From: Emcibacter sp.
GTDB lineage: Bacteria; Pseudomonadota; Alphaproteobacteria; Sphingomonadales; Emcibacteraceae
Assembly: GCA_021774785.1 (NCBI GenBank)
Contig: JAJFIQ010000025.1
Coordinates: forward strand, 1 to 64,000
Direction: 5' to 3'
DNA length: 64,000 bases
In this document: positions 44,421-53,556 of the stretch, in pieces
Numbering within the stretch: the stretch's first letter is position 1
Layout: every line of letters starts with the position of its first letter
Position numbers and translations under genes: made by a program
The notes under the pieces: model-generated
Databases searched by the model: none
Told to the model about the DNA's origin: nothing
What the model saw: the letters and a program-made list of their open reading frames with translations, nothing else

Positions 44421-45415
44421 TTTTTATTCTTTGCCAACCATTTGGCGGCCATGTTTTGGGCTTCTGTAATTTGGTCGGGGGTTAACACTTGTTTGGCTCG
44501 ATATAATGTTATCTCTATCGCTTCATAGCCATTCAAGGCCGAAATTATATACCACATATAAGCTTTGGTCAGATCTTGTGAGTTTCCCTGACTTTTTGCA
44601 TATATTTTTCCAAAATAATGCTGGGCATCTATATTGCCTCTCTCTGCCATAGCCCTTACCCAGTTTTTGGCTTTGCGGTATCCCTGTATAGCAGCCTTTG
44701 AATGCCATATTAAGGCTTTGCTATAGCTTTTCTTTAGGTCAAGGCCCTTGGAATATTTATAGCCAAGGTAATATTGCGCACTGGAGTTGCCCATTTTTGC
44801 GACATTAGTCAGCCATTCGCTGGCATTAGTAATATCATTATGTTTTTGAGGGTGTTTGCGAAGACAATTCCATCGTTTAGTCATAGAACCGGATGAGCGG
44901 GAGGGACATTTTACTTTTAACTTATCAACATTAGGGAATTTTATTCCTTCTTTGTATAGCATGTCCATATAAACAAATGATCCTGGGTTCCCTTGTTCGG
45001 CAGCACTTTGGAAGTATTTGGCGGCGATATTATGGTCCTTCGCTACAGCAGTGCCTTTATAGTAATACAATCCCATCTCATATTGGGCCTCTGAAAACCC
45101 TTGCTCTGCGGCCAGACGAAACCACTTTAAACTTGTTTTACTACTTTTATGTACCCCTTTGCCTGACTGGTACAATCTACCGACCCAAAATTGAGCCAAT
45201 TCATCGCCGGATTTAGCCGCCTTATAAAATTCATAATAAGCCGTTTCATATTCTTTTTTGTCAAAGGACTTGATCCCATCGAGGAAACCAGCATTGGCAG
45301 AAAAGTTGGTTATTAGATTGAAAAAAAGAGAAATAAGGCAGATTTTAGAGAAAAAAATTATTTGAACTCCATAATTACTAACTAACACATAGCAGTTCAA
45401 AAGCCATTCATGCAA
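44417..45415 (-). CDS. Sel1-repeat (SLR) protein
   Basis: The 332-residue protein has a hydrophobic N-terminal segment (about residues 20-43, possibly a signal peptide ending FSANA) and several Sel1 repeats, for example DELAQFWVGRLYQSGKGV, FSEAQYEMGLYYYKGTAV and NSSAQYYLGYKYSKGLDL. The repeats are alpha-helical protein-binding units. Between the repeats a basic Ser/Cys insert (about 170-195) looks unusual. The gene is markedly A/T-rich compared with the dap and truA genes beside it, suggesting later acquisition. Start uncertain. Confidence 0.8.
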   Translation of the reverse strand: MHEWLLNCYVLVSNYGVQIIFFSKICLISLFFNLITNFSANAGFLDGIKSFDKKEYETAYYEFYKAAKSGDELAQFWVGRLYQSGKGVHKSSKTSLKWFRLAAEQGFSEAQYEMGLYYYKGTAVAKDHNIAAKYFQSAAEQGNPGSFVYMDMLYKEGIKFPNVDKLKVKCPSRSSGSMTKRWNCLRKHPQKHNDITNASEWLTNVAKMGNSSAQYYLGYKYSKGLDLKKSYSKALIWHSKAAIQGYRKAKNWVRAMAERGNIDAQHYFGKIYAKSQGNSQDLTKAYMWYIISALNGYEAIEITLYRAKQVLTPDQITEAQNMAAKWLAKNKN

Positions 45416-45438
45416 AACACAAATATGTGAGATGTGAG

Positions 45439-46212
45439 TTAGGGTACATTTTTTTCTGGGTAATCTACATCGGTAAAATACAACCCCTCCGGCGGGGCGT
45501 TATGGGCCAGACGGTGGCGGTCACAGGCCTCTAAGGATTCTCTGAGATCATCAATAGTCCATTTTCCACGGCCCACATAATAGAGCGAGCCGACCATGGA
45601 ACGCACCTGATGGTGCAGGAAGGATTTGGCTGAGGCGTCAATAAAGATGTTTTCACCGTCGCGACAGACGTCAAGTTGATCAAGGGTTTTTAGTGGCGAT
45701 TTTGCCTGACATTCCACACTTCGGAAGGTCGTGAAATCATGATGCCCGACCAGAATCTGTGCCGCCTCATGCATGAGTTCCGCATCAAGCGGGAATTTCA
45801 CATGCCATGCCCGGTCGGTCTGAAAGGTAAGCGGTGCCCGGCGGCTGATGATGTGATAGCGGTAATAGCGTTTGAGAGCAGAGAATCTGGCTTCGAAACC
45901 GGGGCCGACCTGCTCGGATTTTAACACTGATACCGGTTGCCATTTCAGGTGAAAATTGAGCGCATCCATGACCTTGTAAGCGGGATAATCCTGCGGCAAA
46001 TCCACATGACACACCATGCCGACGGCGTGAACGCCTGCGTCTGTGCGGCCAGCGCCATGGAATTTTACATCCTCATGGCAGAATTTTTTGGCCGCTTCTG
46101 CCAATATACCCTGTACTGATTTTCCATTATCCTGTTTCTGCCAGCCGACAAGTCCGGTGCCGAAAAACTCCAGTGTCAATTTATAGCGATAAAGGGTGTT
46201 TTCATCGGTCAT
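45439..46212 (-). CDS. truA: tRNA pseudouridine(38-40) synthase
   Basis: The 257-residue enzyme contains the catalytic GAGRTDAGVHAVG motif (Asp near residue 56), then RYYRYHI and FLHHQVRSMVG. It modifies the anticodon arm of many tRNAs. The gene overlaps fmt by 4 bases and is last in the def-fmt-truA operon. Confidence 0.96.
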   Translation of the reverse strand: MTDENTLYRYKLTLEFFGTGLVGWQKQDNGKSVQGILAEAAKKFCHEDVKFHGAGRTDAGVHAVGMVCHVDLPQDYPAYKVMDALNFHLKWQPVSVLKSEQVGPGFEARFSALKRYYRYHIISRRAPLTFQTDRAWHVKFPLDAELMHEAAQILVGHHDFTTFRSVECQAKSPLKTLDQLDVCRDGENIFIDASAKSFLHHQVRSMVGSLYYVGRGKWTIDDLRESLEACDRHRLAHNAPPEGLYFTDVDYPEKNVP

Positions 46213-47126
46213 GAGAAGATGGTCCCAAGAGAAAGTTGCAGTCCCCGATGAAGCTCTTCTGCCGTCATGGGGCCTTTGCCCGCCCTTTGGGCTTTTATAA
46301 TATTGACTGCCTGCCCGTTACCGCAGGCTATGGTCATGGGGTGGGCAATAAGACTACCTGCTTTGCCGTGTCCTTCGGTGACCTCGGCCTGCAGCATTTT
46401 GATTCGTATATCCCCTACCATGCTATAAGCCCCGGGGAAGGGGCTAAGACCATGAATGTGGTTTCGTAAATCCTTTGCTGACTTGGCCCAGTCTATTTTG
46501 GCCTCCTGCTTGTCAATTTTATGGGCATAGGTGACCCCCGCTTGTGCCTGTGGCATAGGGGTAAGCTCACCGGAGACATATCCTTTCAGGGCGGGTAAGA
46601 TTGCCGCCGCACCAAGGTCTTTCAACTTGTTATGCAGACGGTCAGTGGTGTCGTCGGGCAAAATTTTGCATTTTCGTTCCAATATGACCGGCCCAGTATC
46701 AAGCCCTTGTTCCATAAGCATTACATTAATGCCACTTTCCTCATCACCCGCCATGATTGCCCGATGAATAGGGGCGGCCCCCCGCCAGCGTGGCAATAGG
46801 GAAGCATGGATATTCAGACAACCATATTTCGGGGCGTCCAATATGGCCTTGGGCAAAAGCAAACCATAGGCGACCACTATTGCGGCATCCAGTTCAAGGG
46901 CATCGAACTTATGTTGTTCTTCATCAGATTTCAGGCTTTTTGGGCAATGGACAGTAATATTTAATCTTTCCGCCAGACTTTGCACGGGCGAGGGGCGTTC
47001 TTTTTTGCCGCGACCGGAACGGCTTGGCGGTTGACAATAGACGGCGACAACGTCATGGCCGCCGTTCACCAGTGACTGTAATATATCAACGGAAAATTCA
47101 GGGGTTCCCATGAAGGCCAGTCGCAT
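46209..47126 (-). CDS. fmt: Methionyl-tRNA formyltransferase
   Basis: The 305-residue enzyme has MGTPEFSVDIL at the start, the folate-binding and catalytic segment LNIHASLLPRWRGAAPIHRAI, and a C-terminal tRNA-binding domain. It formylates initiator Met-tRNA using 10-formyl-THF, the same cofactor that Fhs exchanges in the C1 block. It lies 4 bases after def. Confidence 0.96.
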   Translation of the reverse strand: MRLAFMGTPEFSVDILQSLVNGGHDVVAVYCQPPSRSGRGKKERPSPVQSLAERLNITVHCPKSLKSDEEQHKFDALELDAAIVVAYGLLLPKAILDAPKYGCLNIHASLLPRWRGAAPIHRAIMAGDEESGINVMLMEQGLDTGPVILERKCKILPDDTTDRLHNKLKDLGAAAILPALKGYVSGELTPMPQAQAGVTYAHKIDKQEAKIDWAKSAKDLRNHIHGLSPFPGAYSMVGDIRIKMLQAEVTEGHGKAGSLIAHPMTIACGNGQAVNIIKAQRAGKGPMTAEELHRGLQLSLGTIFS

Positions 47127-47130
47127 TGCC

Positions 47131-47640
47131 TTACCCCTCCCTCACCAGTTTCTTAACCTTGCGAACCGCCATGGATTTCTTTAGTGAGGATAGATAATCA
47201 ATGAACACAATACCGTTCAAATGATCCATTTCATGCTGGATGCAGGTTGAAAACAGACCTGTTGCATGGATATGCTGCTCGTTACCGTAATAATCAAGAA
47301 AAGTAATCTTACATTCTGCCGGACGGTCAATATCAGCATATTGTTCCGGCACGCTCAGGCAGCCTTCGTTATAGGTGGCTAAATCTTCAGACGTCCATGT
47401 GAGTACAGGATTAACATAATATTTAGGGTCAGGATTATCTTCATCTTCCGATAAATCCATAACCAGAACACGGATAGGTCGCCCAACCTGAACCGCAGCA
47501 AGGCCAATGCCAGGTGCTGCATACATGGTTTCCAGCATATCATCCATGAGCTTACGCAATTCATCATCCACAGACTCCACCGGGGAGGATATGGTTTTCA
47601 GGAGCGGGTCGGGTACTGTTACAATTGGTAATATGGCCAT
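47131..47640 (-). CDS. def: Peptide deformylase
   Basis: The true gene is the 169-residue protein starting at the ATG at 47640 (MAILPIVTVPDPLLK), with AGGA upstream; the open frame extends further but only over the divergent rmuC gene. Metal and catalytic motifs are GIGLAAVQVG, EGCLSVPEQ and QHEMDHLNG. It removes formyl groups from new proteins. It is first in def-fmt-truA. Confidence 0.96.
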   Translation of the reverse strand: MAILPIVTVPDPLLKTISSPVESVDDELRKLMDDMLETMYAAPGIGLAAVQVGRPIRVLVMDLSEDEDNPDPKYYVNPVLTWTSEDLATYNEGCLSVPEQYADIDRPAECKITFLDYYGNEQHIHATGLFSTCIQHEMDHLNGIVFIDYLSSLKKSMAVRKVKKLVREG

Positions 47641-47736
47641 ATTTTCCTGATCACATTTTTTATCTTTCGATTTGTAGGTAATATGATACGCTCCAATCGT
47701 CAAGGTAATGATAGGAAATACAGGGGCTTTTTTAAT

Positions 47737-48873
47737 ATGGATCAAACCATAATGATCGTCATAGCAGGCGCTTTTCTGGCGATAGGGCTTGCCATTCTGC
47801 TGATCAGGGGGGTGGGGCGCAGCAATCGGGAACTGGCCGCGCGGCTGGAGGATAACCGGAATAGTGCAAATGCTCAGATGCAACATATGATGCAGATCAC
47901 GGCCTCTCTGGATGGTCGTATGAGCCAGATGTCCGAGCAAACGGCCAAAGATACGGCGGAGATGAATCGTACGTTGGCGGAACGGCTCGATAAGGTCAGC
48001 CATCGTATGGGCGAAAGCCTGGAAAAGAGTAACAAGAATACCACTGATTCTCTGGGTGAACTTAAAACAAGGCTCGCTGTTATTGATGAGGCACAAAAGA
48101 ATATTACCGAACTTAGCGGGCAGATGGTAGGGCTGCAGGATATTCTGGATAATAAACAGGCACGGGGTGCGTTCGGGGAAGTTCAACTGAATGATCTGGT
48201 GTCACAGATATTGCCGCCCAGTGCTTATGATTTTCAGGCACAGATGAGCAATGGCAGACGGGCTGACTGCCTGATCAAGTTGCCCAATCCGCCGGGTTCT
48301 ATTGTGGTTGATGCCAAATTCCCGCTGGAAAGCTATCACCTGCTACGTAATGCGGATGATGAGGCTCAAAAGAAACTAGCCGCCAGCAAGTTTAAGGCAG
48401 ATATCGCCAAACATGTGAAGGATATTTCGGAGAAATACATCATTAATGGCGAGACAGCGGAATCAGCCCTGATGTTCCTGCCGAGTGAGGCTGTCTATGC
48501 GGAATTGCATGCTAGTTTTTCCGATGTTGTGGAGAAGTCTTATCGGGCCAAGGTATGGATCGTCAGCCCGACTACCTTGATGGCGACGTTGAATACGGTT
48601 CGCGCGGTGTTGAAAGATGCCCGCATGCGTGAGCAGGCTGGTGTGATCCAGAAAGAAGTAGTCACATTGCTACAGGATGTGGATCGGCTGGACGGTCGTG
48701 TGGAAAAGTTAAGAACTCATTTTCAACTGGCGGAGAAGGATATTGGCAATATTTCCACATCAACCCGGAAAATTACAAGCCGGGCAGAACGTATTGAGGG
48801 GCTGCAACTGGAAGAGAGCGAAACGCCTGAAGCAGTGATTGGGGTAACTAAAGGTAATTTGGCTACGGATTAA
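47737..48873 (+). CDS. rmuC: DNA recombination protein RmuC
   Basis: About 378 residues from ATG 47737, with AGGGG upstream; a start 54 bases earlier is less likely. An N-terminal membrane helix (about 5-22) is followed by a long coiled coil (about 25-120) and the RmuC nuclease-like domain with ARGAFGEVQL, RADCLIKLP and IVVDAKFPLESY. RmuC limits inversions at short repeats. It diverges from def across 96 bases. Confidence 0.93.
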   Translation: MDQTIMIVIAGAFLAIGLAILLIRGVGRSNRELAARLEDNRNSANAQMQHMMQITASLDGRMSQMSEQTAKDTAEMNRTLAERLDKVSHRMGESLEKSNKNTTDSLGELKTRLAVIDEAQKNITELSGQMVGLQDILDNKQARGAFGEVQLNDLVSQILPPSAYDFQAQMSNGRRADCLIKLPNPPGSIVVDAKFPLESYHLLRNADDEAQKKLAASKFKADIAKHVKDISEKYIINGETAESALMFLPSEAVYAELHASFSDVVEKSYRAKVWIVSPTTLMATLNTVRAVLKDARMREQAGVIQKEVVTLLQDVDRLDGRVEKLRTHFQLAEKDIGNISTSTRKITSRAERIEGLQLEESETPEAVIGVTKGNLATD

Positions 48874-49051
48874 GCTGGTTTTGTTTTTCTCAAAGTGACT
48901 AATCCCTTGCTTAGTTGTATTGGATAATAAATATCTGTATAAAATAAGGAGTATAACCTTTGGACTATCTAATATAATTAGAATAATAGGAAAGAGGGCC
49001 TTATTACGAATTTTTAGATTTATTAAAAATTCTTGTATTTTGAGGGATTAC

Positions 49052-49588
49052 ATGACTTTATTTATTGATAAGCGAATTCTTATTTTTGATGAAAATGTAT
49101 TTATGGGCAACTTGCTTCAGTCTATAATTTCGGCGTTTGGGGTGGGGCAATTAACAGTCTGTAGAAAATGGGACGAAGCAAAATTTTATATTAAAGAAAT
49201 AAAATATGATTGTATTTTTTGTGATTGGTCCAATTGGCCAGATGCAGAATTGGAATGTTTGAATTATGTTCGTTCTTCAGGTCAGGCAAATGACCCGACA
49301 ACTCCAGTTATAATTATTTCCGGTAATACAGCATTGCAAAATGTTTTGGCTTGTCGAGATATGGGTTGTACAGAAATTGTGTTAAAGCCGATTTCCCCGG
49401 TTCATGTTTTTGATAAATTATATGCGGCACTATTTAATCCTCGTGAATTTATAGTACTTGAAAATTACACAGGGCCAGACCGTCGTCGTAAAAAAGGCAA
49501 TTACGCCGGTTTTGACAGAAGAAGCGAAGTAAGTTTGGGGCAGAGTGACATTGATAGATTATTAGGGGGAGAAGATGTTGAATCTTGA
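49052..49588 (+). CDS. Single-receiver response regulator with FliM-like C-terminal motif
   Basis: I set the start at ATG 49052, since GAGGGA lies 4 bases upstream; a longer frame begins at 48920 but encodes nothing receiver-like. The 178-residue protein has acidic residues at 13-14, Asp58 as phosphoacceptor, Ser90 and Lys112, hence a full CheY-type receiver. After it come two DRR repeats (GPDRRRK, GFDRRSE). It ends with LGQSDIDRLLGG, very like the N-terminal LSQxEIDxLL of FliM that binds CheY. It overlaps the next gene by 14 bases. A/T-rich. Confidence 0.8.
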   Translation: MTLFIDKRILIFDENVFMGNLLQSIISAFGVGQLTVCRKWDEAKFYIKEIKYDCIFCDWSNWPDAELECLNYVRSSGQANDPTTPVIIISGNTALQNVLACRDMGCTEIVLKPISPVHVFDKLYAALFNPREFIVLENYTGPDRRRKKGNYAGFDRRSEVSLGQSDIDRLLGGEDVES

Positions 49589-49970
49589 TGAATTAAAAAA
49601 ATTGAGAGCAGGTTATATTGCGGCGGCTGAGCAAAATGTGGCAGAATTTATAAATACGAACAGACCATCATTACAACAATTTATCACAGCAACAATAGAA
49701 AATTTAGAAGCAAGAGATACCTCCGGTGTCAAGATTGCTTCCTATCAACTTTTCTCCGCAGCAAAAAGTTTTGATCGCCTGGATTTAACAAATATTTCAG
49801 AAATGTTATACAAGTTAATGGGAAGGCCACAATATGCCAATGATGAAAATGTCTTTCAAGTATTTGAAATGGCTGTGAAAACTTTGGCTAGAAGCGATAT
49901 AGCTGACCAAAAACTTGAAGATGAAATCACATTAAAAATATATGAGGTATTAAGGAGCGTTCCTAAATAA
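49575..49970 (+). CDS. Small helical protein, possible histidine-less Hpt domain
   Basis: The 131-residue protein is predicted all-helical. The stretch SYQLFSAAKSFD (residues 56-67) can be laid over the AHTLKGxAxxFG of histidine phosphotransfer domains, with Tyr57 where the phosphorylated His should be. If this is right, it is a binding partner, not a phosphotransfer protein. It overlaps the receiver gene upstream, suggesting a pair. The match is by eye and could be wrong; no other family is recognised. Confidence 0.6.
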   Translation: MLNLDELKKLRAGYIAAAEQNVAEFINTNRPSLQQFITATIENLEARDTSGVKIASYQLFSAAKSFDRLDLTNISEMLYKLMGRPQYANDENVFQVFEMAVKTLARSDIADQKLEDEITLKIYEVLRSVPK

Positions 49971-50022
49971 TTTACCTCATATATTTTTTATTCAATATAG
50001 AATAATCCCGGAACTATTCATT

Positions 50023-51342
50023 CTAGCCGCCTTGGGCGATGAACTCGTTCAGATCATTCTGGAGCGAGGTGCTCTTATCAGCCATGGCCGTTACATTGCC
50101 AAGCATTGTCACCGCCGCACTTCCGGTTTTATCGGCACCGCCATTCACTTCGTCAATGCGATTGCTGGCCTCTTCGGTACTTGATGCTGCCATCTGGGCA
50201 CTGCGGCTGATTTCGTTGGTCGCGGCGGATTGTTCACTCATGGCATCATTGATGCTGACCGAAATATCCTTAACCTGATCCATTTTTTCGCCTATGTGGT
50301 TTACGGTACCAATGGCTACTTTGGTCACATTTTGAATTTTATGAAGCTGGCTGTTAATCTGGTCCGTGGCTTCTGAAGTTTTCTGGGCGAGGCTTTTAAC
50401 TTCACTGGCAACCACGGCAAACCCTTTCCCGGCATCTCCGGCGCGGGCGGCTTCAATGGTGGCATTCAATGCCAACAGGTTGGTTTGTCCGGAAATTTCC
50501 GTAATGATATTCAGAATGGTCGTAATCCGTTCGACTTCTTCGGAAAGTTCGTTCATGGCATGATTGGTTTTTCCAACATCTTCTGCTGTTTCATTGATCA
50601 ACGTTGATGAGCGTTCTACCTGACCGGTAATCTCGTTAATGGAACCGCTTAATTCTTCGGCAGCACTGGCCACGGTTTGAACACTTGAGCGGGTTTCATT
50701 GGCTGAGGTTACCGCATGACCACAAAATTCTTTGGTATTTGTAGCGGTATCAGATACAGAATTCGCGATTGGCGCCAATTCATTGGATGATGAGATCATA
50801 TCTTCAACATTGGTAACAAATTTAGTTGTAATATCTTTGACGATACGTTCTTTATCCTGGATCTGAGCAACAACAGAATTAATAGCCCCGCTGTGGCGCA
50901 GGAATTCCCCACTCATACCTTCGGGCATAATCCGGCGATAATATTCACCGTCCCGCACGGCGCGCATGGTTTCCCCTGCTTCGGACATAAAACACTGTAC
51001 AACATCAAGAAAATTATTGACCTTACAGGCGAGCTGTCCGACTTCTGTATCACGGTTTTCGTCAAGAATCCTAGCTTCCAGATCCCCCTGTACAACCTTG
51101 TCGATTACATTTGTAAGTGAGGCTACATCTGAATTGCTTTCTTGGTCACTTTCTGCTGGAATATTTTGACCGATAGCATTTATAGCTTCGGCTAGTTGTT
51201 GTAACTCTGGATTGCCGGAAAAATCTTTTAATGAATCTGGATTTCTGCCTGTGGCGACTTCGTTACATTTGGCGGTTAAATAACCAATATCTTCTACAGT
51301 TATCTGGCTGCTACTTTCTACTTTTCTTGAAAAAATACTCAT
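50023..51342 (-). CDS. Soluble methyl-accepting chemotaxis protein
   Basis: The 439-residue protein has no membrane helix. An N-terminal helical region (about 1-165, HAMP-like pieces with [10 protein letters not shown]) leads to a long MCP signalling coiled coil, with the conserved hairpin tip ([20 protein letters not shown], about 290-310) that contacts CheA and CheW. With no sensor domain of its own it probably works with the PAS protein encoded 20 bases upstream, like a split Aer. Confidence 0.9.
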   Translation of the reverse strand: MSIFSRKVESSSQITVEDIGYLTAKCNEVATGRNPDSLKDFSGNPELQQLAEAINAIGQNIPAESDQESNSDVASLTNVIDKVVQGDLEARILDENRDTEVGQLACKVNNFLDVVQCFMSEAGETMRAVRDGEYYRRIMPEGMSGEFLRHSGAINSVVAQIQDKERIVKDITTKFVTNVEDMISSSNELAPIANSVSDTATNTKEFCGHAVTSANETRSSVQTVASAAEELSGSINEITGQVERSSTLINETAEDVGKTNHAMNELSEEVERITTILNIITEISGQTNLLALNATIEAARAGDAGKGFAVVASEVKSLAQKTSEATDQINSQLHKIQNVTKVAIGTVNHIGEKMDQVKDISVSINDAMSEQSAATNEISRSAQMAASSTEEASNRIDEVNGGADKTGSAAVTMLGNVTAMADKSTSLQNDLNEFIAQGG

Positions 51343-51362
51343 CGACTTCTGCCTTTTTGTGT

Positions 51363-51899
51363 TTAAGCTGCTACGTTCATAGAAAAAATATACTCTCCGT
51401 ATGATACTTTCTCTTGATTTAATATGTTTGTGAAACTATCCAGGGCGGCCTGTGTACCCTGTTTCAAATTAGAATGACTTTGTTCAATTGAGGATAAATC
51501 CCGGTAATAGGCCTGCATTTTCTGGACGACCTGTTTGTCGGGGGAACGTCGACTTGAATGATACCCTACATGATTACCCATGTGATCAAAGGTTGGAACA
51601 ACATGGGCCAAGACCCAATAATGATCGCCGCTTCTATGCATATTTAACACATAGGCGAATATTTCTTTTTGTTGTTGTAAAGTGTCCCAAAAGAGTTTGA
51701 AAATACAATGGGGCATATCGGGGTGCCGGATCAGGTTATGGGGCTGCCCAAGAAGCTCATCTCGTGAATAGCCGCTCATTGTTTCAAACAGTAAATTAGT
51801 ATAGGTGATTTTACCTTTGAGGTCGGTTTTACTGACAATAAATTCGTTATCGGGAAAGAAGAGTTCATTTCCAGTAGGGGTAATATTTTCCTTTGTCAT
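51363..51899 (-). CDS. Aer-like PAS domain protein, copy 1
   Basis: The 178-residue protein has one PAS domain (about 15-125), with the Aer hallmarks [20 protein letters not shown] and [10 protein letters not shown], and a short helical tail. In Aer-type receptors this domain binds FAD and reports redox state. Here it is free, without an MCP domain, and precedes the soluble MCP gene by 20 bases. It is nearly identical to the copy at 52075-52611, including the tail ending [11 protein letters not shown]. Confidence 0.9.
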   Translation of the reverse strand: MTKENITPTGNELFFPDNEFIVSKTDLKGKITYTNLLFETMSGYSRDELLGQPHNLIRHPDMPHCIFKLFWDTLQQQKEIFAYVLNMHRSGDHYWVLAHVVPTFDHMGNHVGYHSSRRSPDKQVVQKMQAYYRDLSSIEQSHSNLKQGTQAALDSFTNILNQEKVSYGEYIFSMNVAA

Positions 51900-51968
51900 A
51901 TCGAGAACCTTGATTATTTATTACTTACAGCCATTAATATTAATTATCGCTAATTTAGGGGGCACTTG

Positions 51969-51986
51969 TTAAAAACTGATTAACAT
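51969..51986 (-). promoter_or_regulatory. CtrA-type box upstream of PAS copy 1
   Basis: TTAAAAACTGATTAACAT fits TTAA-N7-TTAAC, the full CtrA consensus. It lies about 70 bases before the PAS copy 1 start codon. Confidence 0.6.
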
Positions 51987-52074
51987 CTTTAATGATTATT
52001 ATTCTTATATGGCTTATTGCTAAAGGATTAGCTCTTCTGTCCAGACTCTTGATTGTCGCGGGTCAGAATGTGCG

Positions 52075-52611
52075 TTATGCGGCTTCAATCATTGAAAATA
52101 TATATTCGCCGTAAGAGACTTTTTCTTGTTTTAAGAGTTCGTTAAAATTATCAAGGGCCGCTTGGATGCCTTCTTTTAGATTTTGATGATTTTTTTCAAT
52201 GGTGCTCAATTCCCGGTAATAGGCCTGCATTTTCTGGACGACCTGTCTGTTGGGTGAGCGTCGGCTGGAATGATAGCCCGTATGATTACCCATATTATCA
52301 AAGGTCGGTACCACATGGGCCAGAACCCAGTAATGGTCACCGTTTCTGTGCATATTCACCACATAGGCGAATATTTCTTTTTGCTGCTGCAAAGTGTCCC
52401 AAAAGAGTTTGAAAATGCAATGGGGCATATCGGGGTGCCGGATAAGGTTATGGGGCTGGCCAAGAAGCTCATCTCGTGAATAGCCGCTCATTGTTTCAAA
52501 TAATATATTGGTATAGGTGATCTTGCCTTTAAGATCAGTTTTGCTGACGATAAACTCATTATCGGGGAAAAAGATTTCTGTTCCGGTAGGGGTGACATTT
52601 TTCTTTGGCAT
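52075..52611 (-). CDS. Aer-like PAS domain protein, copy 2
   Basis: The 178-residue paralog of copy 1 begins [21 protein letters not shown] set its start at 52611 to match the paralog, though a frame opens 27 bases earlier. Nearly all differences from copy 1 are in the N-terminal few residues and the C-terminal helices; the PAS core is almost unchanged, which implies a recent duplication or gene conversion. It has its own upstream CtrA-type box, so the two are likely transcribed separately. Confidence 0.9.
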   Translation of the reverse strand: MPKKNVTPTGTEIFFPDNEFIVSKTDLKGKITYTNILFETMSGYSRDELLGQPHNLIRHPDMPHCIFKLFWDTLQQQKEIFAYVVNMHRNGDHYWVLAHVVPTFDNMGNHTGYHSSRRSPNRQVVQKMQAYYRELSTIEKNHQNLKEGIQAALDNFNELLKQEKVSYGEYIFSMIEAA

Positions 52612-52691
52612 TTTATGGACCTTTACTTTTAACAACAAACTAAATCAATACTAATTATCAATATTAATTTTATTCTTATGGGGGGTATCAT

Positions 52692-52709
52692 TTAAGAACT
52701 AGTTAACAT
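52692..52709 (-). promoter_or_regulatory. CtrA-type box upstream of PAS copy 2
   Basis: TTAAGAACTAGTTAACAT fits TTAA-N7-TTAAC. It lies about 80 bases before the PAS copy 2 start, a spacing similar to the other two boxes in this cluster. Confidence 0.6.
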
Positions 52710-52825
52710 ATTAAAGAAATATTTTAAATATTCCTTTAATATGAAAATAATGGGAGTTGATTGTTAAATGACCGGCAAAGTCAGTTATCAGTGTCCTGTA
52801 ATATTTTATAATTACGGCGTCAGTA

Positions 52826-53383
52826 CTATTCGATGCTTGATGCCGCTGATTGGGCACTTCTGCTTATTTCATTGGTGGCGGCGGATTGTTCGCTCATGGC
52901 ATCATTAATACTGACTGAAATATCCTTCACCTGATCAATTTTTTCACCGATTTTTGTTACTGTGCCAATGGCGACATTGGTTACCTTCTGAATTTTCTGA
53001 AGCTGGTCGGTGATTTGATCTGTCGCTTCGTAGGTTTTCTGTGCAAGACTTTTAACCTCACTGGCAACCACAGCAAACCCCTTGCCGGCATCTCCGGCGC
53101 GGGCGGCTTCAATTGTGGCATTTAGGGCCAACAGGTTGGTCTGGCTGGAAATTTCTGTAATAATATTCAGGATGCTAGTTATGCGCTCTACTTCCTGAGA
53201 AAGCTCTGTCATGGCCTGACTGGCATTCCCAACATCAGTTACGGTCTCAGAAATAAGGCCAGAGGATCGTTCGGCCTGCCCCGTTATTTCGCTAATGGAG
53301 CCCGTCAATTCTTCGGCGGCACTAGCGACAGCCTGTATGCTTGATTTGGTTTCGTCTAATGATGTTATTTCTTGATCTTCCAT
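52826..53383 (-). CDS. Truncated MCP signalling domain
   Basis: The 185-residue product corresponds to the signalling half of the MCP at 50023-51342, including the hairpin tip, but lacks the N-terminal region. It stops at SAASSIE followed by TAG, where the longer protein continues [13 protein letters not shown]. About 55 C-terminal residues are therefore missing, including part of the returning coiled-coil arm. The reading beyond the stop shows no further similarity. It may be a decaying duplicate or a functional short adaptor. A CtrA-type box upstream argues that it is still expressed. Confidence 0.75.
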   Translation of the reverse strand: MEDQEITSLDETKSSIQAVASAAEELTGSISEITGQAERSSGLISETVTDVGNASQAMTELSQEVERITSILNIITEISSQTNLLALNATIEAARAGDAGKGFAVVASEVKSLAQKTYEATDQITDQLQKIQKVTNVAIGTVTKIGEKIDQVKDISVSINDAMSEQSAATNEISRSAQSAASSIE

Positions 53384-53468
53384 TCTAAGGCGCCCTGAGT
53401 TGAATTTACTACACGAATATGTGTTTAATACCGATTATCGTTGTTGGTAATTTTATGGAGGAAAATAC

Positions 53469-53486
53469 TTAAAAACCAATTAATAT
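53469..53486 (-). promoter_or_regulatory. CtrA-type box upstream of the truncated MCP
   Basis: TTAAAAACCAATTAATAT fits TTAA-N7-TTAA but has T in place of the final C. It lies about 86 bases before the start codon. Confidence 0.5.
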
Positions 53487-53556
53487 ATTTACTATTCATT
53501 GGTTTTATTATTTGTTGGCAGACTAATCAGGTCGGCCGTGTGATGCTAAAGCATAT

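Noticed and set aside
47641-48186. Long N-terminal extension of the peptide deformylase frame
   Set aside because: It runs over the divergent rmuC gene in antisense; the conserved deformylase start with a ribosome site is at 47640.
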